A stretch of 64,000 bases of DNA from JAHBVH01 sp034432375 (GTDB lineage Bacteria; Chloroflexota; Anaerolineae; Caldilineales; Caldilineaceae). The notes under the pieces were generated by a model that ran no database searches, was not told the origin of the DNA, and saw only the letters and a program-made list of their open reading frames with translations. Made by a program: the position numbers and the translations under genes. Each line of letters starts with the position of its first letter. Position 1 is the first letter of the stretch. The stretch spans positions 62,001 through 126,000 of the forward strand of contig DAOUCA010000164.1 of the NCBI GenBank assembly GCA_034432375.1, given 5' to 3'. Shown here piece by piece: positions 26,372 to 34,987 of the stretch.

Positions 26372-29236
26372 ATGAAAAGACTTATCGATTATTTGATTAT
26401 TGGTGCAGGACCTGCTGGTCTTCAGCTCGGATACTACATGGCGAAGGCTGAAATGGACTACCAAATTGTGGAAGCAGGTGATAATGCTGGAAGCTTTTTT
26501 CAAACCTATCCGCGTCATCGCCAACTAATATCAATCAACAAAGTAAACACTGGGAGTACGGACGCCGAATTCAACTTGCGGTCGGATTGGAATTCCTTGC
26601 TTTCGCATTCTAAGGATCTGTTGTTTACCCACTACAGCAAACGCTTCTTTCCTCCAGCAGAGCGCTACGTCCAATACCTGCAGGACTATGCCAGTCATCA
26701 CCACCTGAATATTAAGTATCAAACAAAAATTGTCCGCGTCCATAAAAAAGCTGAGATATTCCACCTATGGGATCAGAATGGCGACAGCTATGCCTGCCGG
26801 TATTTGGTTGTAGCAACGGGGATCTCCAAGCCGTATGTTCCCCCTATCCCTGGCATTGAACTAGCTGAACAGTATGCAACTGTATCAATTGATCCCGACG
26901 AATTTATCAATCAAAAGGTGCTAATCATTGGCAAAGGTAATTCTGCCTTTGAAACAGCCGACAATCTTATGGAGACAACAGCGACCATTCACGTTGCCAG
27001 CCCACACTCAGTAACGTTAGCATGGAAAACCCATTACGTTGGGAACTTACGCGCCGTTAATAACAATTTGCTGGATACATACCAGCTCAAATCTCAGAAT
27101 GCTATTCTCGATGCCACAATTGATAAGATTGCCCTCCACGAGGGCAAATATCACGTAACCTTTAGTTACGCTCATGCCGAAGAGGATACCGACTATCAGA
27201 TATACGATAGAGTGCTCTGTTGTACTGGCTTTCAGTTTGATAGTGATTTGTTTGACGAAAGTTGCAAACCGGCATTAACAATTAATGATCGTTTCCCGAG
27301 CCAGACCAGCGAGTGGGAATCGACCACAGTGCAAGGGCTTTACTTCGCTGGTGTACTTACCCAAGTGCGCGACTACAAGAAAACGACGAGCGCATTCATT
27401 CATGGTTTTCGCTACAATTCGCGCGCGCTCTATCACATTTTTAACAAGAAATATCACAACGTTGAATGGCCGCGCCGCACACTTACCCAAGCACCCGTTG
27501 CATTGACATCTGCTGTTATTGAGCGGATTAACCGCACTTCTGCACTCTGGCAACAATTCGGTTTTTTCTGTGATCTGATCATCATCCCCGATGTGCCGCT
27601 AGCTAAAAGTGAAGAGCAAGAGCTTACTCCCTATTACTATGAGGGCGTGCTGCCTTCAACAAATTCTCACGACCAACCCATTGCTTACTACTATGAAGAT
27701 GTACCTGTCGACTATGTGCATGATAGCCATTTTGGCCTAGAAGCTCACTATTACACCATCACACTCGAATATGGTCCATTTCATGATGAGGTCGACCCAT
27801 TCAATATTAGTCGGGTTGCACAAACCAATGCCGAAGAATCAGAACGTAGTATTTATTTACATCCTGTCATTCGCCGCTATCAAAAGAACAAATTGGTAGC
27901 TGAACACCATCTGGTTGAAAACCTGGAAAATCAATGGAATCGTGATGTCCACATCAATCCACTGAGAGACTTCTTCACGTGTGAGGTAACTAAAATAATT
28001 CAGCCTATCAAGGACAAGACCACTTCTGTAGTTATCGAAAAAATGCAGACAAAGGAGAGTTTACACATGCCCCATCAAACCCATACTCACAACGGGAATC
28101 GCGACATACTTGTCTTCAAGCCCGAACATTTTCTGGATCGGCAGCATCTTGACATCTTCAATGGGAATCGGCAAGCCGAAGAATTTCTACGCTATCCAGT
28201 AATCACGCCTGAATCATGTGGTTCGGTAGATCTTGCTGCTCATCTCTTTGTCTTTCCCGTTGGTCATCAAACACCACCACATGCGCACAAGCCAGGAACT
28301 AACGCCATGGTCTACGTAGCAAGTGGTCAAGGGACAACCTATAGTGGCAAGCATGGTGAACATGCGCAGAAAGTCGCGGCCGGTGACTTCATTTATATTC
28401 CGTCCGGCGTTCTCCACTACACAGTCAATGATGGCACAGAGCCGCTGATCGGAATGCTGGCGCGAACACCAGCAACAGACACAGAGGCCTTTTTTGAGGT
28501 AGAAACCCTAAAGAATCTGCATACCAATGGCAACGGAAATGGTCATGGGGATCACGATGGTTGTGATGACATCATGGTCTTCAAAGCAGCCGAGTATCTC
28601 AAAAGTCGGCAGCTTGATAGTTTTGATGGACTAGCCGAAGCCGAAGCATTCTTCCGACATCCAATTATCACACCCGAAACTTCCGGTTCCGATATCCTTG
28701 CATCGCACTTATTTGTCTTGCCAGCAGGAAAACGAACTTTACCCCATGTCCATGAATACGATACCTATGCCATGGTCTATGTGCTTAGCGGCAGTGGGAC
28801 ATCTTACACAGGTGAACATGGCGAAAATGTTCACAAAGTTGCAGCTGGTGACTTTATCTATATTCCACCGCAGGTCGTCCACTATACGATCAATGATGGG
28901 AATGAGGCGATCGTAGCCATTTTGGTCCGCACACCGGCCATTGACAACGACTCCTTCTTTGGTCCAGAAGCGGAGGCATTCTTGGAGATAGCAGCAAGCC
29001 GTAGTGCGCACTCATCTTTACAGCAGCTAGGACTCGATGGTGATGGTTGCGATCTCGTTGTGGATGCCGCCGCCGCAGTTGATCACGGCTTCCAAAGAAT
29101 TGAAACCAACGGTGATGGCTGCGATATTGTTGTGGATACTGACAGCTTAACAGAAAATGGTCATCGGTTTCAGCAACTCAAAGGGCAGGGCGATGGGTGT
29201 GAGGTAGTTGTTGATGTGGAGATGGTTGGAGATTAG
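26372..29236 (+). CDS. Flavin monooxygenase fused to two cupins and a Cys-repeat tail
   Basis: 954 residues from the ATG at 26372. Residues 1-390 form an FAD/NADPH monooxygenase of the FMO/FOXRED2-like type: YLIIGAGPAGLQLGYY at 7-22, the second nucleotide motif VLIIGKGNSAFE near 188, and GLYFAGV before the end of the domain. Residues 390-560 are an extension rich in Tyr and acidic residues. Two cupin domains follow, about 577-710 and 730-870, each with HxH and a G-D-F-I-Y-I-P signature; they are clearly duplicated. The last 65 residues carry three GDGC(D/E)xVVD repeats. It starts the main synthetic run; the next gene begins three bases later. Substrate unknown. Confidence 0.85.
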   Translation: MKRLIDYLIIGAGPAGLQLGYYMAKAEMDYQIVEAGDNAGSFFQTYPRHRQLISINKVNTGSTDAEFNLRSDWNSLLSHSKDLLFTHYSKRFFPPAERYVQYLQDYASHHHLNIKYQTKIVRVHKKAEIFHLWDQNGDSYACRYLVVATGISKPYVPPIPGIELAEQYATVSIDPDEFINQKVLIIGKGNSAFETADNLMETTATIHVASPHSVTLAWKTHYVGNLRAVNNNLLDTYQLKSQNAILDATIDKIALHEGKYHVTFSYAHAEEDTDYQIYDRVLCCTGFQFDSDLFDESCKPALTINDRFPSQTSEWESTTVQGLYFAGVLTQVRDYKKTTSAFIHGFRYNSRALYHIFNKKYHNVEWPRRTLTQAPVALTSAVIERINRTSALWQQFGFFCDLIIIPDVPLAKSEEQELTPYYYEGVLPSTNSHDQPIAYYYEDVPVDYVHDSHFGLEAHYYTITLEYGPFHDEVDPFNISRVAQTNAEESERSIYLHPVIRRYQKNKLVAEHHLVENLENQWNRDVHINPLRDFFTCEVTKIIQPIKDKTTSVVIEKMQTKESLHMPHQTHTHNGNRDILVFKPEHFLDRQHLDIFNGNRQAEEFLRYPVITPESCGSVDLAAHLFVFPVGHQTPPHAHKPGTNAMVYVASGQGTTYSGKHGEHAQKVAAGDFIYIPSGVLHYTVNDGTEPLIGMLARTPATDTEAFFEVETLKNLHTNGNGNGHGDHDGCDDIMVFKAAEYLKSRQLDSFDGLAEAEAFFRHPIITPETSGSDILASHLFVLPAGKRTLPHVHEYDTYAMVYVLSGSGTSYTGEHGENVHKVAAGDFIYIPPQVVHYTINDGNEAIVAILVRTPAIDNDSFFGPEAEAFLEIAASRSAHSSLQQLGLDGDGCDLVVDAAAAVDHGFQRIETNGDGCDIVVDTDSLTENGHRFQQLKGQGDGCEVVVDVEMVGD

Positions 29237-29238
29237 TT

Positions 29239-30306
29239 ATGTCTTCACTTGTTAGACCTGAAATCGAACAGTTAAACGCACTGACATTCGCTACGCCCAT
29301 CCATCGCCATACACTTCACCAAAACGTCAGCCCATCAGACTACCCTGCATCGCTCAAAGAGGAAGTCATGCGGCGTGTGGCAATATGCAATTGGGCCTCG
29401 TATCCCGATCCCTACCCGACAGCACTCATTGAATGCCTGGCGTCTTATTTGAACTTGCCCACGGATATGTTCCTAGTCGGCAATGGTTCCGCTGAGCTAA
29501 TCTATGTTGTGCTCTCGGCTTTGCTAGGGCGTGGCGACCATATGGTCTTGAACATACCAAACTTTGTGCGCTACCAACTTATTGCAAAGGGAACCGGAGC
29601 AACACTCCATCTGGTATCTTCGACAGAGAAAGCAGGGTTTGCCCTACCTGTAGATGAGATTCTGCACACTGCGCATACACACGATGCACGCTTAATTGCA
29701 ATTTGCTCACCCAATAACCCTACGGGCGTTACGTTTGATGCCAATGCCATCCGGCGTTTAGCAACAGAGAGCAATGCATTGCTTCTCATCGACGCCGCCT
29801 ATGAAGAGTTTAGCGACCAAGATACGCGGCAGTTGCCCAGTGAATTTACAAATGTGATTATTCTGCGTACCTTTAGCAAGGCGATGAATATGGCAGGCTT
29901 ACGTGTGGGCTACGCAATCGCTCATCCGACATTGGTTCGTGAACTGGAAAAAGTAAAACTGCACTACGTACCGAATATCTTTAGTGAAATAGCCGCGACT
30001 GTTGCGCTTGAACAGAGTGAGCTATTTCGCGCACAAGTGGCCTATATTCGCAAGGAACGGGCTCGGGTGCATGAGGCGTTGACCACTGTACCCAACCTAC
30101 ACATTTTTCCCAGCACAGCTAACTTTTTTCTGATGCGCTTTCACCAGCCATCTACAGTCGTGTTCAACTATTTACTCAATGAGCATGAGATTCTGACCGT
30201 AGATTTGGGCAAAGCGAAACAATTTCCAAACCATCTACGCGTTAGCCTGGGCACACAGGAGCAGAACGATCTACTCATCCATGCCTTACGCACATTGCCG
30301 AACTAG
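29239..30306 (+). CDS. PLP-dependent aminotransferase, HisC-like
   Basis: 355 residues, fold type I. CSPNNPTG at 156-163 and IDAAYEEF near 184 are typical, and the PLP Lys is K214 in FSKAMNMAGLRVGY. The layout matches histidinol-phosphate aminotransferases and their aromatic amino acid relatives. In this island it more likely transaminates an aromatic or indolic intermediate than histidinol phosphate; that is inferred from context only. Three bases separate it from the previous stop. Confidence 0.88.
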   Translation: MSSLVRPEIEQLNALTFATPIHRHTLHQNVSPSDYPASLKEEVMRRVAICNWASYPDPYPTALIECLASYLNLPTDMFLVGNGSAELIYVVLSALLGRGDHMVLNIPNFVRYQLIAKGTGATLHLVSSTEKAGFALPVDEILHTAHTHDARLIAICSPNNPTGVTFDANAIRRLATESNALLLIDAAYEEFSDQDTRQLPSEFTNVIILRTFSKAMNMAGLRVGYAIAHPTLVRELEKVKLHYVPNIFSEIAATVALEQSELFRAQVAYIRKERARVHEALTTVPNLHIFPSTANFFLMRFHQPSTVVFNYLLNEHEILTVDLGKAKQFPNHLRVSLGTQEQNDLLIHALRTLPN

Positions 30307-30370
30307 TTATCCACAAAATTCACAGAGTGCAGTGCTGTGCTGTGGATCAATTTTCAAGGAAGAGATTTTC

Positions 30371-30985
30371 ATGCTAGAAACGGTCCCCATAGAGATTTGG
30401 TCGGATTATGCCTGTCCATGGTGTTTTTTGACGGCGCAAACTCTTCAGAAGCTCGCCCAATCCCATCCTGTGGCCATCCGTTGGCGTGCCTTTGAATTGC
30501 GCCCCAAGGATGGGCCGCCAGTGCCTGCGGAGTATCTGGCAAAGGTGCAGGCCAAACGCCCCAAGGTATATAACTTGATCCATCAACAGCATGGACTTGT
30601 CATTAATCCTGGTCCCTTTGGCATCGATAGCCGTCCCGCACATATCGGTGCCAAAGTTGCGGCAAGCGTAGGTTGCAGTTTAGCGTATCACGCAGGCGTT
30701 ATGCATGCCTATTGGCTAGATGCCCAAACTATCGATCACGAACATGTCTTGGCGAATATTGCCGCGGCAGCCGGTATGGAACAAGAATGGTTTTTAGATG
30801 CTCTGACGCATCCTCGTTTTCAACAAGCTGTTCTGGATGATCTGACCTATGCGCGACAACAGGGTTTCCGGACAGCACCGACGTTGATTTTTGCCAACCA
30901 ATTTGTAGCTTCCGGCGCACAATCACTTGCGTCGTTGCAGCAGATCATTGAGCAGATTCTCACGAAACAGATGGAGAAAGCCTGA
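30371..30985 (+). CDS. DsbA family oxidoreductase (FrnE / 2-hydroxychromene-carboxylate isomerase-like)
   Basis: 204 residues from the ATG at 30371, which follows AAGGAAGAG. The thioredoxin fold carries CPWC at 15-18 (WSDYACPWCFL) and the cis-Pro region GFRTAPTLIF near 170. There is no signal peptide, so it acts in the cytoplasm. FrnE-like proteins occur in many antibiotic clusters and may isomerise quinone-type intermediates or manage thiols. It overlaps the CBS gene by one base. Confidence 0.85.
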   Translation: MLETVPIEIWSDYACPWCFLTAQTLQKLAQSHPVAIRWRAFELRPKDGPPVPAEYLAKVQAKRPKVYNLIHQQHGLVINPGPFGIDSRPAHIGAKVAASVGCSLAYHAGVMHAYWLDAQTIDHEHVLANIAAAAGMEQEWFLDALTHPRFQQAVLDDLTYARQQGFRTAPTLIFANQFVASGAQSLASLQQIIEQILTKQMEKA

Positions 30986-31506
30986 TGCAATTAACATTCG
31001 CATACAAACCATCCCAACAACAGTTCCTGGATCAATCTGTATCGAAGGCTGATTCGCCGATCGAAGTGAAGGATGTGATGACCGTCCCAACTACATGGCT
31101 TTCCACTGATGCAACTTTGATGCAAGCCGCATTTGCGCTATCGCACTCTGCCGTCAACGAACTGATAGTGCTGGATGATAGGGGACACTTTGTCGGTCTT
31201 CTCACTGGTAGAGATTTGCTCTTTGCCATTCTTCCCGATTTTGAGGGAATTTTGGCCGAAGATGGTTCGATAATGGCAGCCTTTCACTTATTCCTTACGA
31301 AAGGAGAACAGATGGCCGACCTGCCGATTCTGCCACTTATCCAACGCGAAGTGTATACGATTAGCCCTACCGAAGATATAACCAAAGCGGCAACACTCAT
31401 GGCGCACAAACCGGTGAGTTCGCTGCCGGTTCTGCAAGATGGAAGATGCGTTGGTTTGCTCTCCGCCGCTGATCTCTGTCAGACTGTCCTGAGGAACAAC
31501 CACTGA
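30985..31506 (+). CDS. CBS-domain pair protein
   Basis: 173 residues. Two CBS repeats: VKDVMTVPTTWLSTDATLMQ...LIVLDDRGHFVGLLTGRDLL (about 27-80), and EVYTISPTEDITKAATLMAH...LPVLQDGRCVGLLSAADL (about 118-170). CBS pairs bind adenosine nucleotides and usually regulate a partner. It starts on the last base of the DsbA-like gene and ends on the first base of the dioxygenase fusion, so these three are probably translated together. It could sense nucleotide or redox state for the fusion enzyme; this is an inference. Confidence 0.9.
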   Translation: MQLTFAYKPSQQQFLDQSVSKADSPIEVKDVMTVPTTWLSTDATLMQAAFALSHSAVNELIVLDDRGHFVGLLTGRDLLFAILPDFEGILAEDGSIMAAFHLFLTKGEQMADLPILPLIQREVYTISPTEDITKAATLMAHKPVSSLPVLQDGRCVGLLSAADLCQTVLRNNH

Positions 31507-34500
31507 TGACCGAACACGTAACCATTCCTGCCCGTCGTATATTGCGCAAAGCCGAAGCGACGAATCGACAACTTGGCCATGAAAACCTGGGCAGTCTCTC
31601 TGAAGCAGATGGATTTTTGCCGAGCGAGCCACCGTTACGTCAGCTTCCTACTACCCATATCGTCTGGGATGAGATAGCTGCACAATTGCCGGAGCTTTAT
31701 CACACCTTTGCGCTACGACAAGTACTGGATAAGATGCCGCTTCTAAATGCGAATGTAGATGCATTGCCAGATCGGTATCTGCTACGGGCGGTTACGATGC
31801 TGGCTAGCTTTGCCCATGCCTACCACTGGCTTGATGAAAAGTCTTACGAGCAGCTGCCCAACGCACTGCAACAACCCTGGGAGACGATTTCACAGCGCTT
31901 AGGGCGACGCGGGCTAGCGATGACCTTTATTGAAGTCCATACGTATAATTGGCGTTTGCTCGACCCTACCGCGTCGCACCCCCGTCGGCTCGGAAATATG
32001 CGCATGCTCTTTCCCATCTTTGACATAGAAGACGAGCATGTTTTTGTATTGGAACCAGTGGAGATGCACGACTATGGCGCGCCGATTATTGGTGCCGTTG
32101 TGCGTGCGCAGGAGGCTGTCCAGCATGATGATCCCGCTACCCTCCTGCAGGAGCTGACATTGATCCACCGCTGTTTGCAGCAGATCGCGTACGAATCCTT
32201 TGCCAAAATTGACCTCAATCCCCATAGTCCGACGCACGTGGATCCGGTAGTTTGGGCAAAGACCTTTGGTATCTTTGGATTGAAGATACCCGCAGAAGCT
32301 GCGCAAGGAGCAGGCGGTGCAGCGGCACCACTTTATCATCTGTTAGATAGCTTCTTTGAACGTCAACAATTCAATTCAAGTGTCGGACGCGAATCGATGC
32401 GGTTGCGTTCTTGGTTCCCCCCCCACTGGCAGGAGTTTATCGATGCAGCTGGTCAAGTTTCTGTACGATCGTATGTGGAGCGAGTCGGGAATCGAGCATT
32501 GATGGGTGCTTTTCAAGAAACTTTCAATGCGCTTGCCGGCAAAGATGGTATCTTGAATCGCCATCGTTTAAAGGCATATCCCTTTATTAGTATGGCGGTC
32601 AAAGCCGGTCGCAATACCACCGTCAGCGGTTCTTTTTCTGGCACACTCAAAGAGCGCATGTGGAATGTGATCGATCAAGAACTAGAAACGACACGTATGG
32701 AGCGCGCTGTGGCATGGCCGGAAATCAGCCATCAAGCACAAATCAAACAGGTTGTTGCATTGGGGAGCGCACAGCAAGCCAGAAAAGTTGTTTTGAATAT
32801 TCGCAACACAGGGGTGACTTATCGTCCTGGTGATCTCTGTGCCATTCTGCCGGAGCAGAGTGATGAACTGATTGCCAAGACACTGCAAGCCCTACATGCG
32901 ACCGGTGATGAAGTGGTTCAGTTGAACGCAAGCTGGCGTGCGGCGGTTGCACACCGTCCTGGTTATCGAAGTGCGAGGAGCCTGCCCTTGCGCACGGTGC
33001 TGCGCTTTGGGCGAATTCGGCCGATTGACAACGCCATGGTCAGGTCGTTATATGGGCTTACCCACAACCCCCATCTGCAACAGATCTTAGCAGATGGCAG
33101 TGCCGAGCAGTGGGAATTGTGGGATTTGCTCGAACTATTGACCGCAGAAGGCTTCTGTCCGAGCATCCTTCTACAAGCCCCTTGTGGAGCGCAGGAACAT
33201 ATCTGTTGCGTTGTGCCGCCCGAGACGTTTCGCACCTACTCGATTGCTTCAGCCGCAATTAATTCTGCGCGCCAACCAGCTACTGAACTCCAACTAACTG
33301 TTGGCCAGCTCAGCTATCAGAGCACCACCCACACTGGCCGAACAGTTGAACGGCGTGGTACTGTTGCCGGTTTTTTGGATCAAGTGGCAGCACAACAAAC
33401 GGACACGCCGACACAGATTGCATTTCAGATCATTCCCTCGCCACACTTTGCGTTACCCCAGGATTCAGACGTGCCAATTGTCATGTTTGCGGGCGGTACC
33501 GGCATCGCGCCATTCCTCAGTTTTGGCCAGGAGCGCGCAGGGCAGGGAAACGCTGGTGAACAGTGGCTCTACTTCGCCACGCACGATCGGACAGAAATAG
33601 ATTATATTGGCGAGCTCGCCACGATTGCGGCCCAAGGTAAGCTGCACCTACATGTAGCCTTTTCACAGGATGATGTACACGCTGATTTCCAGATGTCAGA
33701 GGCAGGAGCAACTATTACCTATTCCCCTGGACAACGTGGCTACATCGACCGGCTAATGCATGCAGAAGAGCATGCTGCTCTCCTTTGGGAACTTATGCGT
33801 TCTGTGAAAGAGGGCGGGCGAGGTGCGCATTTTTACATTTGTGGACGTACCCACTTTGCGCAGACAGTAACAGCTACTCTCAAGCAAATTATTAGTCGCT
33901 TTATCACCGTTACCGATGAGGACAAAGCAGCTGCAGCTCAGCAATATCTCTATCACATGGTTGGTGAAGGGCGCCTCAGCCAGGATATTTTCACCACGTA
34001 TACAGCGCCCGTCAACTCGTCTACTACCTTATACGGTGTATCTGAGCTTGCTCTACACAACGATGAAGAGCAAGGCTATTGGCTGGCAATTGATCGTGCT
34101 GTCTATGACGTCACAGAGTTTTTACACACACATCCAGGAGGCTTCAAGATCATCCGCAGCTATGCCGGCATGGATGGGAGTGAAGCCTTTCAAAAGATGG
34201 GGCACCATACAAACCCCGGCGTGATGGCGCGCTTGTCGATGCTTCAGATTGGTACCATCAGGAAGCCGAATTTCGGGGCCGTATGGGGAGTTGGTATGGC
34301 GCCCGATGGGCTGCGTCCAATTCGGCTTCAAGAGCTTTATCGAGCATGGGTCCACTTTCTCTACCACATTGTCGAGATGGAGAACGCACTACACAACAAC
34401 TTTGATTTTCAACACCGGCTTCCACTTGGTGCGGAGATCGAAGTCGAGCATTCTATCTTCACTTTGAGCCAGGTAGTAGGGTTTCACAACCTCTTTCTAC

Positions 34501-34934
34501 AACAGTATATCCCCGCTATTGTGGGTGAAGATAGCGAAATGCTCTGGACTTTAACTGTCAGCCTATGCGCGCCGGAACGGGATGTGCGCTGGATGTGTGA
34601 ACAGAATTCGCAGAATTCGCAGAGCGATGCGGCGCGTGCAGTAGCTAGATTGATCGCTAGCTTTGATACAACGGTTAAGGCCGTTGGACGAGGCGAATTG
34701 ACACCAAACAGTGCAGTGATCCTGGAAACAGTTCTGCAGTGCCGACAGCTAGAAGTTGAAGCCAAACGCTTCATGCGTGAGGTAAAAGAAACGATCTGCC
34801 TCGGTGTGCATCTCTTTGAGGAAGTGGGTGAAGAGAGTATCCAACAGGGAAATGAGATGTTACTAGCTGCGATTGCCGCTATTCCCTCGCTGCTTGCCCA
34901 ATTCTATCAGCGTGCAGCAGCGCTTAAAGTGTAA
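31506..34934 (+). CDS. Fusion: indoleamine 2,3-dioxygenase-like haem domain, FAD/NADPH reductase, cytochrome b5
   Basis: 1142 residues. Residues 50-400 match the indoleamine 2,3-dioxygenase (IDO) superfamily. The helix RLRSWFPPHWQEFIDAA (about 299-315) lines up with the MRxYMPPxHRxF segment of IDO. His353 in NRHRLKAYPFI falls where human IDO has proximal haem ligand His346. Residues 405-800 are a cytochrome P450 reductase-type module with no flavodoxin/FMN part: FRTYSI (RxYS FAD motif, 575-580), GGTGIAPF (663-670), YICG (777-780). Residues 843-918 are cytochrome b5 with HPGG (His876) and a second His at 900, the normal 24-residue spacing. Residues 935-1142 are helical and unassigned. It should carry its own electron path from NADPH to haem. 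Confidence 0.85.
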   Translation: MTEHVTIPARRILRKAEATNRQLGHENLGSLSEADGFLPSEPPLRQLPTTHIVWDEIAAQLPELYHTFALRQVLDKMPLLNANVDALPDRYLLRAVTMLASFAHAYHWLDEKSYEQLPNALQQPWETISQRLGRRGLAMTFIEVHTYNWRLLDPTASHPRRLGNMRMLFPIFDIEDEHVFVLEPVEMHDYGAPIIGAVVRAQEAVQHDDPATLLQELTLIHRCLQQIAYESFAKIDLNPHSPTHVDPVVWAKTFGIFGLKIPAEAAQGAGGAAAPLYHLLDSFFERQQFNSSVGRESMRLRSWFPPHWQEFIDAAGQVSVRSYVERVGNRALMGAFQETFNALAGKDGILNRHRLKAYPFISMAVKAGRNTTVSGSFSGTLKERMWNVIDQELETTRMERAVAWPEISHQAQIKQVVALGSAQQARKVVLNIRNTGVTYRPGDLCAILPEQSDELIAKTLQALHATGDEVVQLNASWRAAVAHRPGYRSARSLPLRTVLRFGRIRPIDNAMVRSLYGLTHNPHLQQILADGSAEQWELWDLLELLTAEGFCPSILLQAPCGAQEHICCVVPPETFRTYSIASAAINSARQPATELQLTVGQLSYQSTTHTGRTVERRGTVAGFLDQVAAQQTDTPTQIAFQIIPSPHFALPQDSDVPIVMFAGGTGIAPFLSFGQERAGQGNAGEQWLYFATHDRTEIDYIGELATIAAQGKLHLHVAFSQDDVHADFQMSEAGATITYSPGQRGYIDRLMHAEEHAALLWELMRSVKEGGRGAHFYICGRTHFAQTVTATLKQIISRFITVTDEDKAAAAQQYLYHMVGEGRLSQDIFTTYTAPVNSSTTLYGVSELALHNDEEQGYWLAIDRAVYDVTEFLHTHPGGFKIIRSYAGMDGSEAFQKMGHHTNPGVMARLSMLQIGTIRKPNFGAVWGVGMAPDGLRPIRLQELYRAWVHFLYHIVEMENALHNNFDFQHRLPLGAEIEVEHSIFTLSQVVGFHNLFLQQYIPAIVGEDSEMLWTLTVSLCAPERDVRWMCEQNSQNSQSDAARAVARLIASFDTTVKAVGRGELTPNSAVILETVLQCRQLEVEAKRFMREVKETICLGVHLFEEVGEESIQQGNEMLLAAIAAIPSLLAQFYQRAAALKV

Positions 34935-34987
34935 ATAATAAGCTATGCAAAATTTCCGGCTCTCTCTACAACTTCAGAAGGAGAGAT

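Noticed and set aside
34602..34626. CAGAATTCG 9-bp repeat inside the IDO fusion gene
   Set aside because: Only two to three copies, encoding a short QNS linker; too small to be a meaningful element.
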